Positions 1 through 10,994 are shown, counted from the first letter of the stretch. The stretch is DNA of 64,000 bases from Megascapheus bottae (GCA_024803745.1 JANJXV010000099.1:3224001-3288000); one strand, 5' to 3'. Program-made: numbers and translations. The notes: generated from the letters alone by a model not told the origin.

Positions 1-154
1 ATCAACAAACCCTTAGAGCCAAAAAGCACGATGGTTCCAGAGAATGGAGTAGAGAGGAACAGGAGCTGAATGTTTAATGATTATACATGGAAGATGAAAA
101 TTGCTCTAGATGGGTAGAATGAAGAGAGAACTGTACCCTAAACAATGGTTATGT

Positions 155-236
155 AGCCACACAGGATGGGACACACCTATAATCACTGATCTTGGGAAAC
201 TCAAGAAGGATTTCTAGCCATCCTGGATGCATGGAA
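155..236 (+). repeat. Degenerate B1-like (7SL-type) SINE fragment
   Basis: The stretch reads like a B1/Alu-type left arm. A 'cacacctataatcac' segment corresponds to the usual 'cgcctttaatcccag' box, followed by 'cttgggaaactcaag' and 'tagccatcctgg' (the usual 'gccagcctgg'). It is strongly diverged, has no clear A-tail and lies outside the tandem array. The match is by eye only; it could be a fragment of a composite SINE. Confidence 0.45.
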
Positions 237-264
237 AGATCTATCATAAAAACTAATGTGGAGG

Positions 265-432
265 GGCTGGGAGTTTGGCATAGTTGTAGAGTGCTTGTAT
301 GAAGACGAAGGTTCAATTCCGCAGTACCACATACACAGAAAAAAACAGAAGTAGTGCTGTGCCTCAAGCAGAAGATCACTAGGCTTGAGGAAAGCTGAAG
401 GACAGTGCTTAAACCGAGTTTAAAAAAAACCC
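265..432 (+). repeat. Dimeric ID-type SINE (degenerate)
   Basis: It opens with 'gctgggagtttggcatag', then an A-box-like 'tagttgtagagtgcttg' and a B-box-like 'ggttcaattcc', both typical of tRNA-derived ID SINEs. A second half follows ('gtgctgtgcctcaagcag', 'aggacagtgctt') and an A-rich tail ends near 432. The same family occurs twice in every array unit, where the copies resemble one another more closely than this one. It is likely an old, independent insertion in the flank. Confidence 0.7.
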
Positions 433-437
433 AGAAA

Positions 438-690
438 GCTGAGCATGATGGGGTGGTGGCTCACTTCTATAATCCTAGATACTCAGGAGGCTGAGATCTG
501 AGGATCAAGGTTTAAAGCCATCCTGGCACAAAAAGACCTGAGACACTTATCTCCAATTTACCTTTAGAAAATGGGAAGTTGGGCTAGGCTCCAGGGTAAG
601 GTGGTAGCCTGGAGCTGAAGAGCTCAGGGATAGTGCCCAGGCTGAGTTCAAGATCTATGACCCACCAAAAAAAACCCAAAAAACAAAAAA
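438..690 (+). repeat. Composite B1-ID SINE
   Basis: The first half is B1-like ('ggtggctcacttctataat', 'actcaggaggctgagatctg'). The second half is ID-related ('agctgaagagctcaggga', 'agtgcccaggctgagttc') and ends in an A-rich tail at about 667-690. The B1-plus-ID fusion is the main basis for calling the genome rodent. It abuts the preceding dimeric ID SINE, so the two may be nested or adjacent insertions. Confidence 0.7.
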
Positions 691-1103
691 TAAGATGGAA
701 AAAATTGGATTCTGTGAATTTTATCAGGCATATGAATGTCTTTTTTTACGGCTGAAATAACAAATTGTTTGGAAAAAAAGTTTTTACCTAGAAATGTACA
801 CTACAAATGGAATTAACAACAAACACAAAATATGCAAAAGATACAAATTATCACAATATGGGTATCCTGCTTGTTCAAATGAGTCACATATTCTGAATCA
901 TTTCTCCCAGTCGATATATGCCACAAGTGTTAGATTGTACTGTACTTCTTGGGAAATCAAAAGCAAATACTAAGCAAATGTGTGTTAGATTTTGTCAACA
1001 GTGATATTTCAAATATAAATCCCTACTCATTGCATTATTTAATATCAATGCCGGAATCTAACTTACACTGGCAGAATCTTCAATCTTTTCAGAATCTTCA
1101 AAA
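691..1103. other. Unidentified AT-rich flank up to the array edge
   Basis: I find no ORF of note, no recognisable repeat and no homology to the array unit here. A short near-duplicate ('cagaatcttcaatctttt' then 'cagaatcttcaaaa') lies just before the array edge at 1104. Confidence 0.5.
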
Positions 1104-1452
1104 GGGTGTGTAAATATTTAGGATCGTTTTGTCTTCCTGGAGGAAAGATCCCTTTAGTAGTATGTAGTAACCTTCTTTGTCTTTTCTTACTAATTTTAGT
1201 TTGAAGTCTATTGTATCTGATATGAGGATGGCAACTCTAGCCTGTTTATGGGGGCAGTTAGCTTGATAGAGTTTATTCCAACCTCTCACTTTCAAAAGAT
1301 GATTGTTTTTGGGTAAGATGTGTCTCTTGAAGACAGCAGAACGATGGCTCTTGCTTTTTGATCCAACTAGACAACCTATGCCGTTTAATTGGAGAGTTAA
1401 GTCCATTGATATTGAGAGTTAGGATTGAGAGATATTTATTAGTTCCTACCAT
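1104..1452 (-). pseudogene. L1 ORF2 N-terminal remnant, U0
   Basis: The ORF2 start is the ATG at 1450-1452 ('MVGTNKYLSILTLN'), placed by similarity to L1 ORF2p, whose N-terminus has the same TLN motif with catalytic Asn14. The 'CCLQETHL' motif with the catalytic Glu is intact here, as in U5 and U6, whereas U1-U4, U7 and U8 have a TGA in it. The reading frame is then broken at about 1285-1300 by the indel shared by all units. The fragment stops at the array edge, before the catalytic Asp/Asn motif. Confidence 0.85.
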
Positions 1453-1500
1453 TTTTAAAAGCTTTTGGTAGGGCCTGTGTCTTGACAGTTCTTGTGGTCC

Positions 1501-2684
1501 TTAGATGGTATGCTATTTAGGTGCCATTTCTTTCCCTATATTGCATTTATTTTGGTTTTCTATGTATAGAGCATCTTTGAGAATTCTCTGTAGTGTTGGT
1601 TTTGTTTCGACATATTGTTGCAGCTTTTCCCTGGAATGGAATGTTTTTATTTTTCCCTCAGTTATGAATGAGAGCTTAGCTGGCTACAGTATTCTTGGTT
1701 GGTAGTTATTTGATATAAGGGCATGACATATATGCTTCTAGTCACTTCGTGCTTGCATGGTCTCTTCTGAGACATCTGGTGTTATTCTGAATGGTTTGCC
1801 TTTATAGGTTACTGATCCCTTTTCCCTGGCTGCCTTTAGGATCTTTTCTTTCGTTTCTATTCATTCAGTTCGGATCACAGTGTGGCGGTGGGATGTTCTT
1901 TTCTGGTCAGGTCTGTTTGGGGTTCTAAAAGCTTCTTGTATCTGGATGGGCCTGCCCTTCTGGATATTTGGGAAATTCTCTGAGATGATTCCCTGAAGTA
2001 TATTTCCAATACCATTGACCTCTTTCTCCACGCCCTCCTCCATACCAACTAGCCTTAAATTAGGCTTCCTAATTGTATCTTGGACCTCCTGAAGCGCTCT
2101 CTCATATTTCCTAGATTTGGATTGACTCATTTTCTGTTCTTTATAATACCTAAATTATCTTCAGCCACGGAAATTCCCTCCTCTGCAATGTCTAACCTGC
2201 TATCAAAGCTATCTACTTTATTTTTCATCTCCCTTGCTTCTAATTGCTCACTTTTGATGCCTTGCATCCCTTGTTTTAGATCATGTATGGATTTCTTTAT
2301 CTCCTTGATTTCCTTTTGAGTGGTTAGCTCAGTAGATTTATTTTCTTTGGACATTTGCTGGAGTTTGGTCACGTTTTTATTTGTGGATTCCTTGAATTCA
2401 TCCATCTTTCTTTGAAAAACCTTTATTATGGCCTCCTTTATGTCTTCTCCTTTTTCACTTATCACCTTGTTTTTGCTTTCCTCTTGTTCAGGTATGGCTT
2501 CCTCCATTATCTCTTTCTTTATATTTTCACATTTTTCATTAATGATGTTTATCAATTGCATTTGTGTAGCAATTGGAAGACTCTCCTCTAGGTTTGCCAG
2601 TGACTGTTCCATTGTCTGTTTACATTGGGTGGGGGATGTTGTTTCTTGATTTGACATTTTTCTTGAGTTTCTTGTTCTGCCCAT
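1501..2684 (-). pseudogene. L1 ORF1 pseudogene, U0
   Basis: ORF1p is the trimeric RNA-binding chaperone of the L1 ribonucleoprotein. Here a 4-bp deletion at about 2142 splits it into an N-terminal piece (2127-2684, 185 residues, Lys/Glu-rich and coiled-coil-like) and an RRM-like piece (1861-2130), which ends at a private stop. The tail after the array-wide TAG (1684-1686) stays open to the natural stop at 1501-1503. Confidence 0.85.
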
Positions 2685-3370
2685 TTGAAAATGGGAGCAA
2701 GATTACTACTAAATACGATTATAGTTTTTCAGATATAACCAACCTAGACCTCTGTAGCTGGCAGACACTAGATGTTCACAAGTTTTGATTGGTATTATCA
2801 CTCTTTCTTTTTGTGCACTTACAGACCAGGCTAATACAACCACTGATAAGCGATTTATACCCCAAACAATAAGCCTCTCAATCCAATCTCTATTGTCTTT
2901 AAGTCCCTCTGAGCCTAGAGAATAATTAACCACCTACATATACAATATTGCTCAACAGCCATCAAGTGTAGATCCGTGCAGTATAAGGGTTGAAAGACGA
3001 GCAGAGGTCCAGAGATAGAAAAAAAGAATGAGAGAGGTCAGGGGAGGTGCAAGAGGATTAACGTAGGAGTGTAAGAATATTGTAGTAATGAAGAAAAGTT
3101 ATAGCATAAGGATAACTGACTTAAGTTGGTAAGTAGGTAGCATATTTGAGTACAAAGTTTGGAAAGTATTAGAATAAAACTTATGTGTTGCTGCACGACT
3201 AGCTGTTAGCCCAACCAGTGGCCTCACAGTGGACCATGGGATGGATCTGTTTTTCTTGTCTACGTTGAGGGAAAGGGGTATTTCACAAGATGCAGAAGCG
3301 AAGATTTGAGAAGCAAATGCTGTGAGTTAGTTAGCTCGTAAAAAGCATTTTTATTTTCTTTTATCTTTCT

Positions 3371-3553
3371 GCCAGTCTTGGGGCTTGAATTCAGGGCCTG
3401 AGCACTGTCCTCGGGTTTTCTCAAGTCTAGCCCTCTGCCACTTGAGCCACAGTGCCACATCTAGATTTTCTATCTATGTGGTACTGAGCAATCAAATCCA
3501 GATGTTCATGGATGCTAGGCAAGCACTCTACCACTATGCCAAACTCTCAACCC
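3371..3553 (-). repeat. ID-type dimeric SINE 1, spacer U0
   Basis: Read on the minus strand it begins near 'gagagtttggcatagtgg' and has a B-box-like 'ggatttgattgctca'. Its right half carries 'gtggcactgtggctcaag' and 'agtgctcaggccctga'. The (TCA)n tract lies to its right, on the element's 5' side. A private stop and substitutions relative to other units show drift. Confidence 0.75.
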
Positions 3554-3572
3554 TGACATAGTAATTATAAAG

Positions 3573-3591
3573 TCATCATCATCATCATCAT
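3573..3591 (+). repeat. (TCA)6 microsatellite, spacer U0
   Basis: Six TCA copies plus a T. The copy number varies between units (6, 8 or 10). Read on the minus strand it would encode an Asp run, which I regard as an artefact. Confidence 0.9.
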
Positions 3592-3790
3592 ATCCAAATA
3601 TACTTTCTCCTACAAAGAATGAACACTTAACTGTGTCTAATGCTTTTTTTTTAATTTCACTAATTCTTCTGTGTTTTTCCCTCTTGCATTTTTTACACAT
3701 GACAGCAAAGCTAATCATCAGGAAAAAATTGATTAGGATACAGAAACCTAATAATATCCTAGTAGATTGGCGTCAAAAATATGTGCAAGA

Positions 3791-3988
3791 TGCCCTGTGT
3801 GTTTGACCTAGTGGGAGAGTCCTTGGCTACCAAGCAGTAAGCCTCAGGTTTGATTCCTCATTACCACATACATAGAAAACGCTGCAAGTGGTGCTGTGGC
3901 TCGGTGGGACAGCTAAAGCCTAAAGAAAGCCCAAGAACAATGTTCACACTCTGAGGTCAAGTCCCAAGACTAGCAAAAACAAAAAAAA
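3791..3988 (+). repeat. ID-type dimeric SINE 2, spacer U0
   Basis: It starts around 'tgtttgacctagtgggag', has a B-box-like 'aggtttgattcctcat', a right half with 'gtggtgctgtggctcgg' and ends in an A-rich tail. It faces SINE 1, so the two form an imperfect inverted pair about 240 bp apart. Confidence 0.8.
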
Positions 3989-4732
3989 TTCGACAAGGGG
4001 CAAAATGCAGGCAGAGAAGGCACTGTGAAGCCAATATTTTGTAAAGGATGAGGGCAATATTGACCCTTAAGTTTGGATCTTACCTTAGAAAGGCTCCTTG
4101 AGCCTGAGACCAGACTGGTAGTTGGGCCTAGTGGAAGACATTGGGATTGGACAAATAAGGTGTGCTGTAAACTACATCCACATGTATATTGTGAGACTGG
4201 AGGAGAGATTCAGCCTCCAGTATGTCTTTGGTGAGGTCTTTTGTGAGCAAGGATCTTTGGTCATTGGGCCCTGAAAGGTGACCCTGCCTCCCTCACAATG
4301 GAACAGAATATGGAACCCTGGTAACCAAGCCACTGTAACTAACAACCAGCTCAAGCCAGCTCACTTGGCCTGTGGCTCAGGAGGAAGAAAGATGTTGCTG
4401 TGCTGTTGCCAAAGGTCAGGAAACTCGAGTCTCAGGCATGGAAGTTGTGGATGTCTTACTCGAAGATGTACATGCTAGATCATTGCCAAGCCACAAATCC
4501 AGTATAACAGAACTTTCTCTAAGAAGAAGGCCAGGAAAATCCAGGGCAACCAGATGAGGTAAATTTCTAAGAAGAAATGTATTTGACCCCATCATCGTCC
4601 CCACACACTACAACTTTCTTTTTTTTTCATTTTTTTATTGTAATTAGTAAAAGGGTTAGATGATATTTGCCAGATAGAAGGTGCATTAATTCACATACAT
4701 TGATACCCTTTCACATGTCTTGGTACCCATTT

Positions 4733-4780
4733 CCCTCTAACCTCACACCCCCCACCCGTCTTGGTTTTCCCCCCTTCCCT
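4733..4780 (-). other. G-run block in L1 3' UTR, U1
   Basis: The minus strand carries several G-runs of three to six bases over 48 bp, including 'GGGAAGGGGGG' and 'GGGTGGGGGG'. L1 3' UTRs of several mammals have such G-quadruplex-capable tracts; folding here is inferred. U1 has lost one run compared with the other units ('cctctaacctcac'). Confidence 0.65.
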
Positions 4781-5033
4781 ATCAAATTTGAAATATCCAA
4801 ATACAAATAAATTCAATATATCAGATAACAAAGTGAGATACTATACCAATATGGGATAACCAAGGGACAGCAAGCGAGATGAGAGACAACATAGTACATT
4901 AAGGACAACAATCATTCATCATATGGCTTTTGTGTCAATATCCTGGAGGTCCTTTCAATTAGCTTCACATTATATGGCCTTATATATGGCCTTTTGCTCT
5001 ATTGCCAGTCTCTGCTAGTAGAGCCCAAGGTTT

Positions 5034-8000
5034 CTACTGATTATGACGAATGAGGGAAACCACTGAGCCTAAGTTCCTTTGAGTCTGGCTTACTTCACTT
5101 AATATGATTTGTTCTAAGTCTTTCCATTTCCTAACAAATGGGGCGATGTCATTCTTTCTGACAGCAGCATAGAATTCCATTGTGTACAAATACCACAACT
5201 TGTTGATCCACTCATCAACTGAGGGACATCTGGGTTGGTTCCATATCTTTGCTATGGTGAATAGTGCTGCAATGAACATTGTTGTGCTAGTGGGTTTAGT
5301 ATGCCCTTGTTTCTGGATTGTTGGGTAAATGCCAAGTACTGGAATTGCTGGGTCATAGGGGAGTTGTATGTTTAGCGTTTTGAGGCACTGCCGCACTGCT
5401 TTCCATAGTGGTTGAACGAGTTTGCACTCCCACCAACAGTGTAGTAGTGATCCCTCCTGACCACATCCCCTCCAGCATCTGTTGTCATTCGTTTTCCTGA
5501 TCCTGGCCATTCTAACTGGAGTTAGGAGGAATCTTAGACTTGTTTTGATTTGCATTTCTTTTATGACCAGAGATGTTGAGTATTTCTTCATGTGTCTATA
5601 GGCCATTTTTGTTTCTTCTTCAGAGAAGACTCTCTTTAAGTCTTTGGCCCATTTTGTAATGGGATGGGTGTTACTTTGGAGGTTAGTTTTGGAGTGATTC
5701 AATTTTTTGAGTTGTTGATATATTTTAGATATGAGGCCTTGTTCCGTTGTTTGGGTGGTGAAGATCTTCTCCCACTCTGTAGGCTTCCTGATTAGTTTAC
5801 TAGCTATATCCGTTGCCATACAAAAGCTCTGCAGTTTAATGCAGTCCCACTTATCCAGCCTTTCTCTGATTTGTTGTGATTCTTGGTCCTTATTTAGAAA
5901 GTTTCAACCTGTACCAAGGAGGCCTAGTGTATCTCCTATTCCTTCCTGTAAACTTTTCAGTGTGTCAGCTTTTACCTCCACGTCTTTGATCCATTTGGAG
6001 TTAATTCTAGGGCAAGGTGACAAAGAAGGATCCAACTTTAGTTTTCTGCAGGTGTTTAACCAGTTCTGCCAGCACAACTTGTTGAAGAGGCTATCTTTCT
6101 TCCATTCTATTTTTTTGGCTCCCTGGTCAAAGATTAGGTGGCCATAGGTCTGTGGTTTAATATCTGGGTCCGCAGTTCTACTCCATTGGACTTCAGGCCT
6201 GTTCTTGTGCCAGTACCAAGCTGTTTTGAGAATTATAGCTCTGTAATAGAGTCTTAAGTTTGGAATTGAAATTCCTCCAGCGCTGTTCTTTCTGCTAAGA
6301 AGTGTTTTTGCTATGCGGGGTCTTTTATTATTCCATATGAAATTTTGAATTGCATCTTCTATGTCTTTAAAGAATGACATTGGGATGTTGATGGGTATTA
6401 CATTGAATTTGTAGATAGCCCTTGGCAAGATTGTCATTTTCACAATGTTGATTCTTCCAATCCAGGAGCACGGGAGGTTTTTCCATTTCCTTAGTTCTGC
6501 TTTAATTTCCTTTTTTAGGGTTTTAAAGTTTTCATCTAAACGGTCCTTTACATTCTTAGTTAAGCTAATTGCTAGGTACTTTATTTTCTTTGAGGCTATT
6601 GTGAAAGGATTTTCTTTCCTGATTATTGCCTCGTTCCTCTCAGTGTTGGCGTAAAGTAAGGCAGTTGATTTGTGAGGGTTGATTTTATGGCCTGCTACCC
6701 TTCCAAAGCTTTGAATCAGCTCAAGGAGCTTGGGAGTAGAGTCTATAGGATTCTTTAAATACAGAATCATGTCATCTGCTAAGAGGGATAGTTTTATTTC
6801 CTCTTTCCCTACTTGGATCCCCTTTATGCTTGCTTCTTGCCATATTGCACTGCCTAGGAATTCTAGTACTATGTTAAAAAGGAGTGGAGAGAGTGGGCAT
6901 CCTTGTCTCGTTCCTGATTTTAGAGGGAATGGCTTTAGATTTTCACCATTAAGTATAATACTAGCAATGGGTTTCTCATACACAGCCTTTATTACATTGA
7001 GAAATGTTCCATGGATTCCTAGTTTCTCCACATCTTTTAACATAAAGGGGTTTTGGATCTTGTCAAATGCCTTTTCCGCATCTATTGAGACAATCATGTG
7101 ATTTTATCCCTGCTCCTGTTGATGTGTTGAATTATATTAATTGATTTGTGTATGTTGAACCAGCTTTGCCTCCCTGTGATGAATCCAGTTTGATCATAGT
7201 GTATATTTTTTGATGAGTTGTTGTAGACGGTTGGCCAGTATTTTGTTGAGAAGTTTTGCATCGAGGTTCATCAAAGAAATGGGTCTATAGATCTCTTTCT
7301 TTGATGAATCTCTGTCTGGTTTGGGGATGGGGGATATGCTGGCTTCACAGAATCAGTTTAGTAAAGAACCTTCATTTTCAATTTCGTTGAAGAGCTTGAG
7401 GAGTATTGGTGTGAGCTCTGCTTTGAAGACCTTATAGAATTCAGCTGTGAATCCATCTGGCCCTGGGCTCTATTTAAGTGGAAGTTGTCTAATTTCCATT
7501 TCTATTTCAGAGCTTGAAATAGGCCTGTTGAGTTGGGTTAGCTCTTCTTGGTTCAGTGTGTGTATGTTAATATTGTCTAGGAATTCATCCATTTCTTCTA
7601 GATTCTCAAATTTGTTGGCGTAAAGGTTTGAGAAGTATTCCCTCATGATATTCTGGATCTTGGTAATTTCTGTCGTGATATTACCATTTTCATCTGCGAT
7701 TTTGTTTATTTCGATATGCTCTCTTCTTTTTTTGGTAAGATTTGCAAAGGGCTTGTCAATTTTGTTAATTCTTTCAAGAACCACCTCCTTGTTTTGTTGA
7801 TTCTTTCTATAGTTTTTTTTTATTCCAAATCATTTAATTCTGCTTTGATTTTAATAATTTGCTTTCTCCTAATGGGTTTAGGGTTGGTTTGTTGCTCTTT
7901 TTCCAGGAGGTTAAGGTGAGACATTAACTAGTTGGTTTGCCATTTTTCCAACTTGCTGTTGTAGGCACTCCACTCTATAAATTTTCCTCTGAGTACTGCC

Positions 8001-8875
8001 TTTGTTGTGTCCCTAAGGAGTTGATATTTGTGTGCTCCTTATTGTTAAATTTCATAAACAGTTGGATATCTGTTCTGATCTCTTCGATTACCCATTGTTT
8101 TTGATTCAACAATGTGTGGTTCAGTCTCCATGAGTTACAGGGTTTTCTTTGGTGGAGATGTGTGTTCAGCTCCAATTTGATGCCTTTATGGTCTGAGAGT
8201 GTGCATGGAATAATTTCAGTGTTTCTGAATCTGTCCAGGTTTGCTTCATGGCCTAAGATGTGGTCTATTTTGGAAAATGTTCCATGTGCTGCTGAGAAAA
8301 ACGTATATTGTGGTGTTACTGGGTGGAATATTCTGCAGATGTCTGTTAGATCTAGTTGGTCTATATAGTTGTTCAGTTCTAAGGTTTCTCTGTTGAGTTT
8401 TTGCCTTGTTGATCTGTCCATAGGTGAGAGTGATGTGTTAAACTCACCAACAATCACTGTGTTTCGATCTATGTATGGTTTCAGTGTAAGTAAAGTTTGC
8501 TTGATGAAGTTTGGAGCTCCGGGATTGGGTGTGTAAATATTTAGGATTGTTATGTCTTCCGGGAGGAAAGATCCCTTTAGTAGTATGTAGTAACCTTCTT
8601 TGTCTTTTCTTACTAATTTTAGTTTGAAGTCTATTGTATCTGATATGAGGATGGCAACTCTAGCCTGTTTATGGGGGCAGTTAGCTTGATAGAGTTTATT
8701 CCAACCTCTCACTTTCAAAAGATGATTGTTTTTGGGTAAGATGTGTCTCTCGAAGTCAGCAGAACGATGGCTCTTGCCTTTTGATCCAACTAGACAACCT
8801 ATGCCGTTTAATTGGAGTGTTAAGTCCATTGATATTGAGAGTTAGGATTGAGAGATATTTATTAGTTCCTACCAT
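5034..8875 (-). pseudogene. L1 ORF2 pseudogene, U1
   Basis: ORF2p carries an APE-type endonuclease and a reverse transcriptase. Open segments are: endonuclease 7975-8829; linker and RT N-terminal region 7470-7784, ended by a private Lys-to-TAG; RT 5904-7097, with catalytic motif A 'SIDAEKAFD' and motif C as LADD in place of FADD; and C-terminus 5034-5819, with the Cys-X3-Cys-X7-His-X4-Cys motif. The break at 5904-5906 is a CGA-to-TGA change, after which the frame stays open to the natural stop. Confidence 0.9.
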
Positions 8876-8923
8876 TTTTAAAAGCTTTTGGTAGGGCCTG
8901 TGTCTTGACAGTTCTTGTGGTCC

Positions 8924-10106
8924 TTAGATGGTATGCTGTTTAGGTGCCATTTCTTTCCCTATATTGCATGTATTTTGGTTTTCTATGTATAGAGCATCTT
9001 TGAGAATTCTCTGTAGTGTTGGTTTTGTTTCGACATATTGTTGCAGCTTTTCCCTGGAATGGAATGTTTTTATTGTTCCCTCAGTTATGAATGAGAGCTT
9101 AGCTGGCTACAGTATTCTTGGTTGGTAGTTATTTGATATAAGGGCATGACATATATGCTTCCAGTCACTTCGTGCTTGCATGGTCTCTGCTGAGAAATCT
9201 GGGGTTATTCTGATTGGTTTGCCTTTGTAGGTTACTGATCCCTTTTCCCTGGCTGCCTTTAGGATCTTTCCTTTCGTTTCTATTGATCCAGTTCGGATCA
9301 CAATGTGGCGGTGGGATGTTCTTTTCTGGTCAGGTCTGTTTGGGGTTCTAAAAGCTTCTCATATCTGGATGGGCCTGCCCTTCTGGATATTTGGGAAATT
9401 CTCTGAGATGATTCCCTGAAGTATATTTCCAATACCACTGACCTCTTTCTCCACGCCCTCTCAGTACCAACTAGCCTTAAATTAGGCTTCCTAATTGTAT
9501 CTTGGACCTCCTGAAGCGCTCTCTCATATTTCCTAGATTTGGATTGACTCATTTTCTGTTCTTTATAATACCTAAATTATCTTCAGCCACGGAAATTCTC
9601 TCCTCTGCAATGTCTAACCTGCTATCAAAGCTATCTACTTTATTTTTCATCTCCCTTGCTTCTAATTGCTCACTATTGATGCCTTGCATCCCTTGTTTTA
9701 GATCATGTATGGATTTCTTTATCTCCTTCATTTCCTTTTGAGTGGTTAGCTCAGTAGCTTTATTTCCTTTGGACATTTGCTGGAGTTTGGTCACGTTTTT
9801 ATTTGTGGATTCCTTGAATTCATCCATCTTTCTTTGAAAAACCTTTATTATGGCCTCCTTTATGGCTTCTTCTTTTTCACTTATCACCTTGTTTTTGCTT
9901 TCCTCTTGTTCAGGTATGGCTTCCTCCATTATCTCTTTCTTTATATTTTCACATTTTTCATTAATGATGTTTATCAATTGCATTTGTGTAGCACTTGGAA
10001 GACTCTCCTCTAGGTTTGCCAGTGACTGTTCCATTGTCTGTTTACATTGGGTGGGGGATGTTGTTTCTTGATTTGACATTTTTCTTGAGTTTCTTGTTCT
10101 GCCCAT
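8924..10106 (-). pseudogene. L1 ORF1 pseudogene, U1
   Basis: Three pieces remain: 9549-10106 (coiled-coil half), 9298-9552 and 9107-9301. The first break is the 4-bp deletion at about 9562 shared by U0-U3. The second is a private frameshift near 9460, where one base is lost in 'cgccctctcagt'. The common TAG lies at 9107-9109 and the natural stop at 8924-8926. Confidence 0.88.
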
Positions 10107-10792
10107 TTGAAAATGGGAGCAAGATTACTACTAAATACGATTATAGTTTTTCAGATATAACCAACCTAGACCTCTGTAGCTGGCAGACACTAGATGTTCA
10201 CAAGTTTTGATTGGTATTATCACTCTTTCTATTTGTGCACTTACAGACCAGCCTAATACAACCACTGATAAGCGATTTATACCCAAAACATCAAGCCTCT
10301 CAATCCAATCTCTATTGTCTTTAAGTCCCTCTGAGCCTAGAGAATAATTAACCACCTACATATACAATATTGCTCAACAGCCATCAAGTGTAGATCCGTG
10401 CAGTATAAGGGTTGAAAGACGAGCAGAGGTCCAGAGATAGAAAAAAAGAATGAGAGAGGTCAGGGGAGGTGCAAGAGGATTAACGTAGGAGTGTAAGAAT
10501 ATTGTAGTAATGAAGAAAAGTTATAGCATAAGGATAACTGACATAAGTTGGTAAGTAGGTAGCATATTTGAGTACAAAGTTTGGAAAGTATTAGAATAAA
10601 ACTTATGTGTTGCTGCACGACTAGCTCTTAGCCCAACCAGTGGCCTCACAGTGGACCATGGGATGGATCTGTTTTTCTTGTCTACGTTGAGGGAAAGGGG
10701 TATTTCACAAGATGCAGAAGCAAAGATTTCATAAGCAAATGCTGTGAGTGAATTAGCTCGTAAAAAGCATTTTTATTTTCTTTTATCGTTCT

Positions 10793-10975
10793 GCCAGTCT
10801 TGGGGCTTGAATTCAGGGCCTGAGCACTGTCCTCGGGTTTTCTCAAGTCTAGCCCTCTGCCACTTGAGCCACAGTGCCACATCTAGATTTTCTATCTATG
10901 TGGTACTGAGCAATCAAACCCAGATCTTCATGGATGCTAGGCAAGCACTCTACCACTATGCCAAACTCTCAAACC
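10793..10975 (-). repeat. ID-type dimeric SINE 1, spacer U1
   Basis: Same site and orientation as in U0, offset 7422 bp. The element keeps the B-box-like 'gggtttgattgctca', one base closer to the family pattern than U0. Confidence 0.75.
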
Positions 10976-10994
10976 TGACATAGTAATTATAAAG

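Larger units (their letters stand above)
1104..2684 (-). mobile_element. L1 fragment of U0 (3' part missing at array edge)
   Basis: Only the first 349 bp of ORF2 and all of ORF1 remain, plus whatever 5' UTR lies to the right of 2684. Similarity to the other units begins abruptly at 'gggtgtgtaaat' (1104), equivalent to 8527 in U1. The rest of the endonuclease, the RT, the 3' UTR and the A-tail are absent; flanking DNA replaces them. Confidence 0.9.
2685..4614. repeat. Inter-L1 spacer, U0
   Basis: The first part (2685-3370) lies directly upstream of ORF1 and probably includes the L1 5' UTR. I could not place the L1 5' end because no target-site duplication is visible. Two SINEs and a TCA repeat occupy 3371-3988. 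The final part, about 3989-4614, is unidentified; it includes an exon-like stretch (4381-4558) flanked by 'ggctcag' and 'gtaaat'. A 74-codon minus-strand ORF (2709-2933) upstream of ORF1 recurs in every unit but matches nothing I know. Confidence 0.7.
4615..10106 (-). mobile_element. L1 of U1
   Basis: The 3' end is the T-rich tract from 4615, with AATAAA on the minus strand at about 4634-4639 and a short impure A-tail after it. The 3' UTR runs 4641-5033, ORF2 5034-8875 and ORF1 8924-10106. The element extends an unknown distance right into the spacer as 5' UTR. All coding parts are broken. Confidence 0.93.

Noticed and set aside
3515..3718. Small ORF with an Asp run in the spacer
   Set aside because: The Asp run is the (TCA)n microsatellite read on the minus strand, and the rest is SINE sequence.
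3791..3870. tRNA gene
   Set aside because: A- and B-box-like motifs are present but belong to the tRNA-derived left half of an ID-type SINE. There is no plausible cloverleaf, and the second monomer and A-tail follow.
5731..6147. Plus-strand ORFs of 120-146 codons opposite ORF2 (repeated in most units)
   Set aside because: They are exact antisense shadows of the conserved RT and C-terminal frames and show no features of their own.
9777..10013. Plus-strand hydrophobic 78- and 73-codon ORFs opposite ORF1
   Set aside because: Complement of the Lys/Glu-rich coiled-coil region of ORF1. The Phe/Leu/Ser-rich look comes from reading that strand backwards; there is no reason to call membrane proteins.
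4615..10106. A complete, active L1
   Set aside because: No unit has an intact ORF2. All carry the shared ORF1 stop and shared ORF2 frameshifts, and no target-site duplication is visible at the A-tail ('gaaagttgtagtgtg' has no partner that I can find in the spacer).
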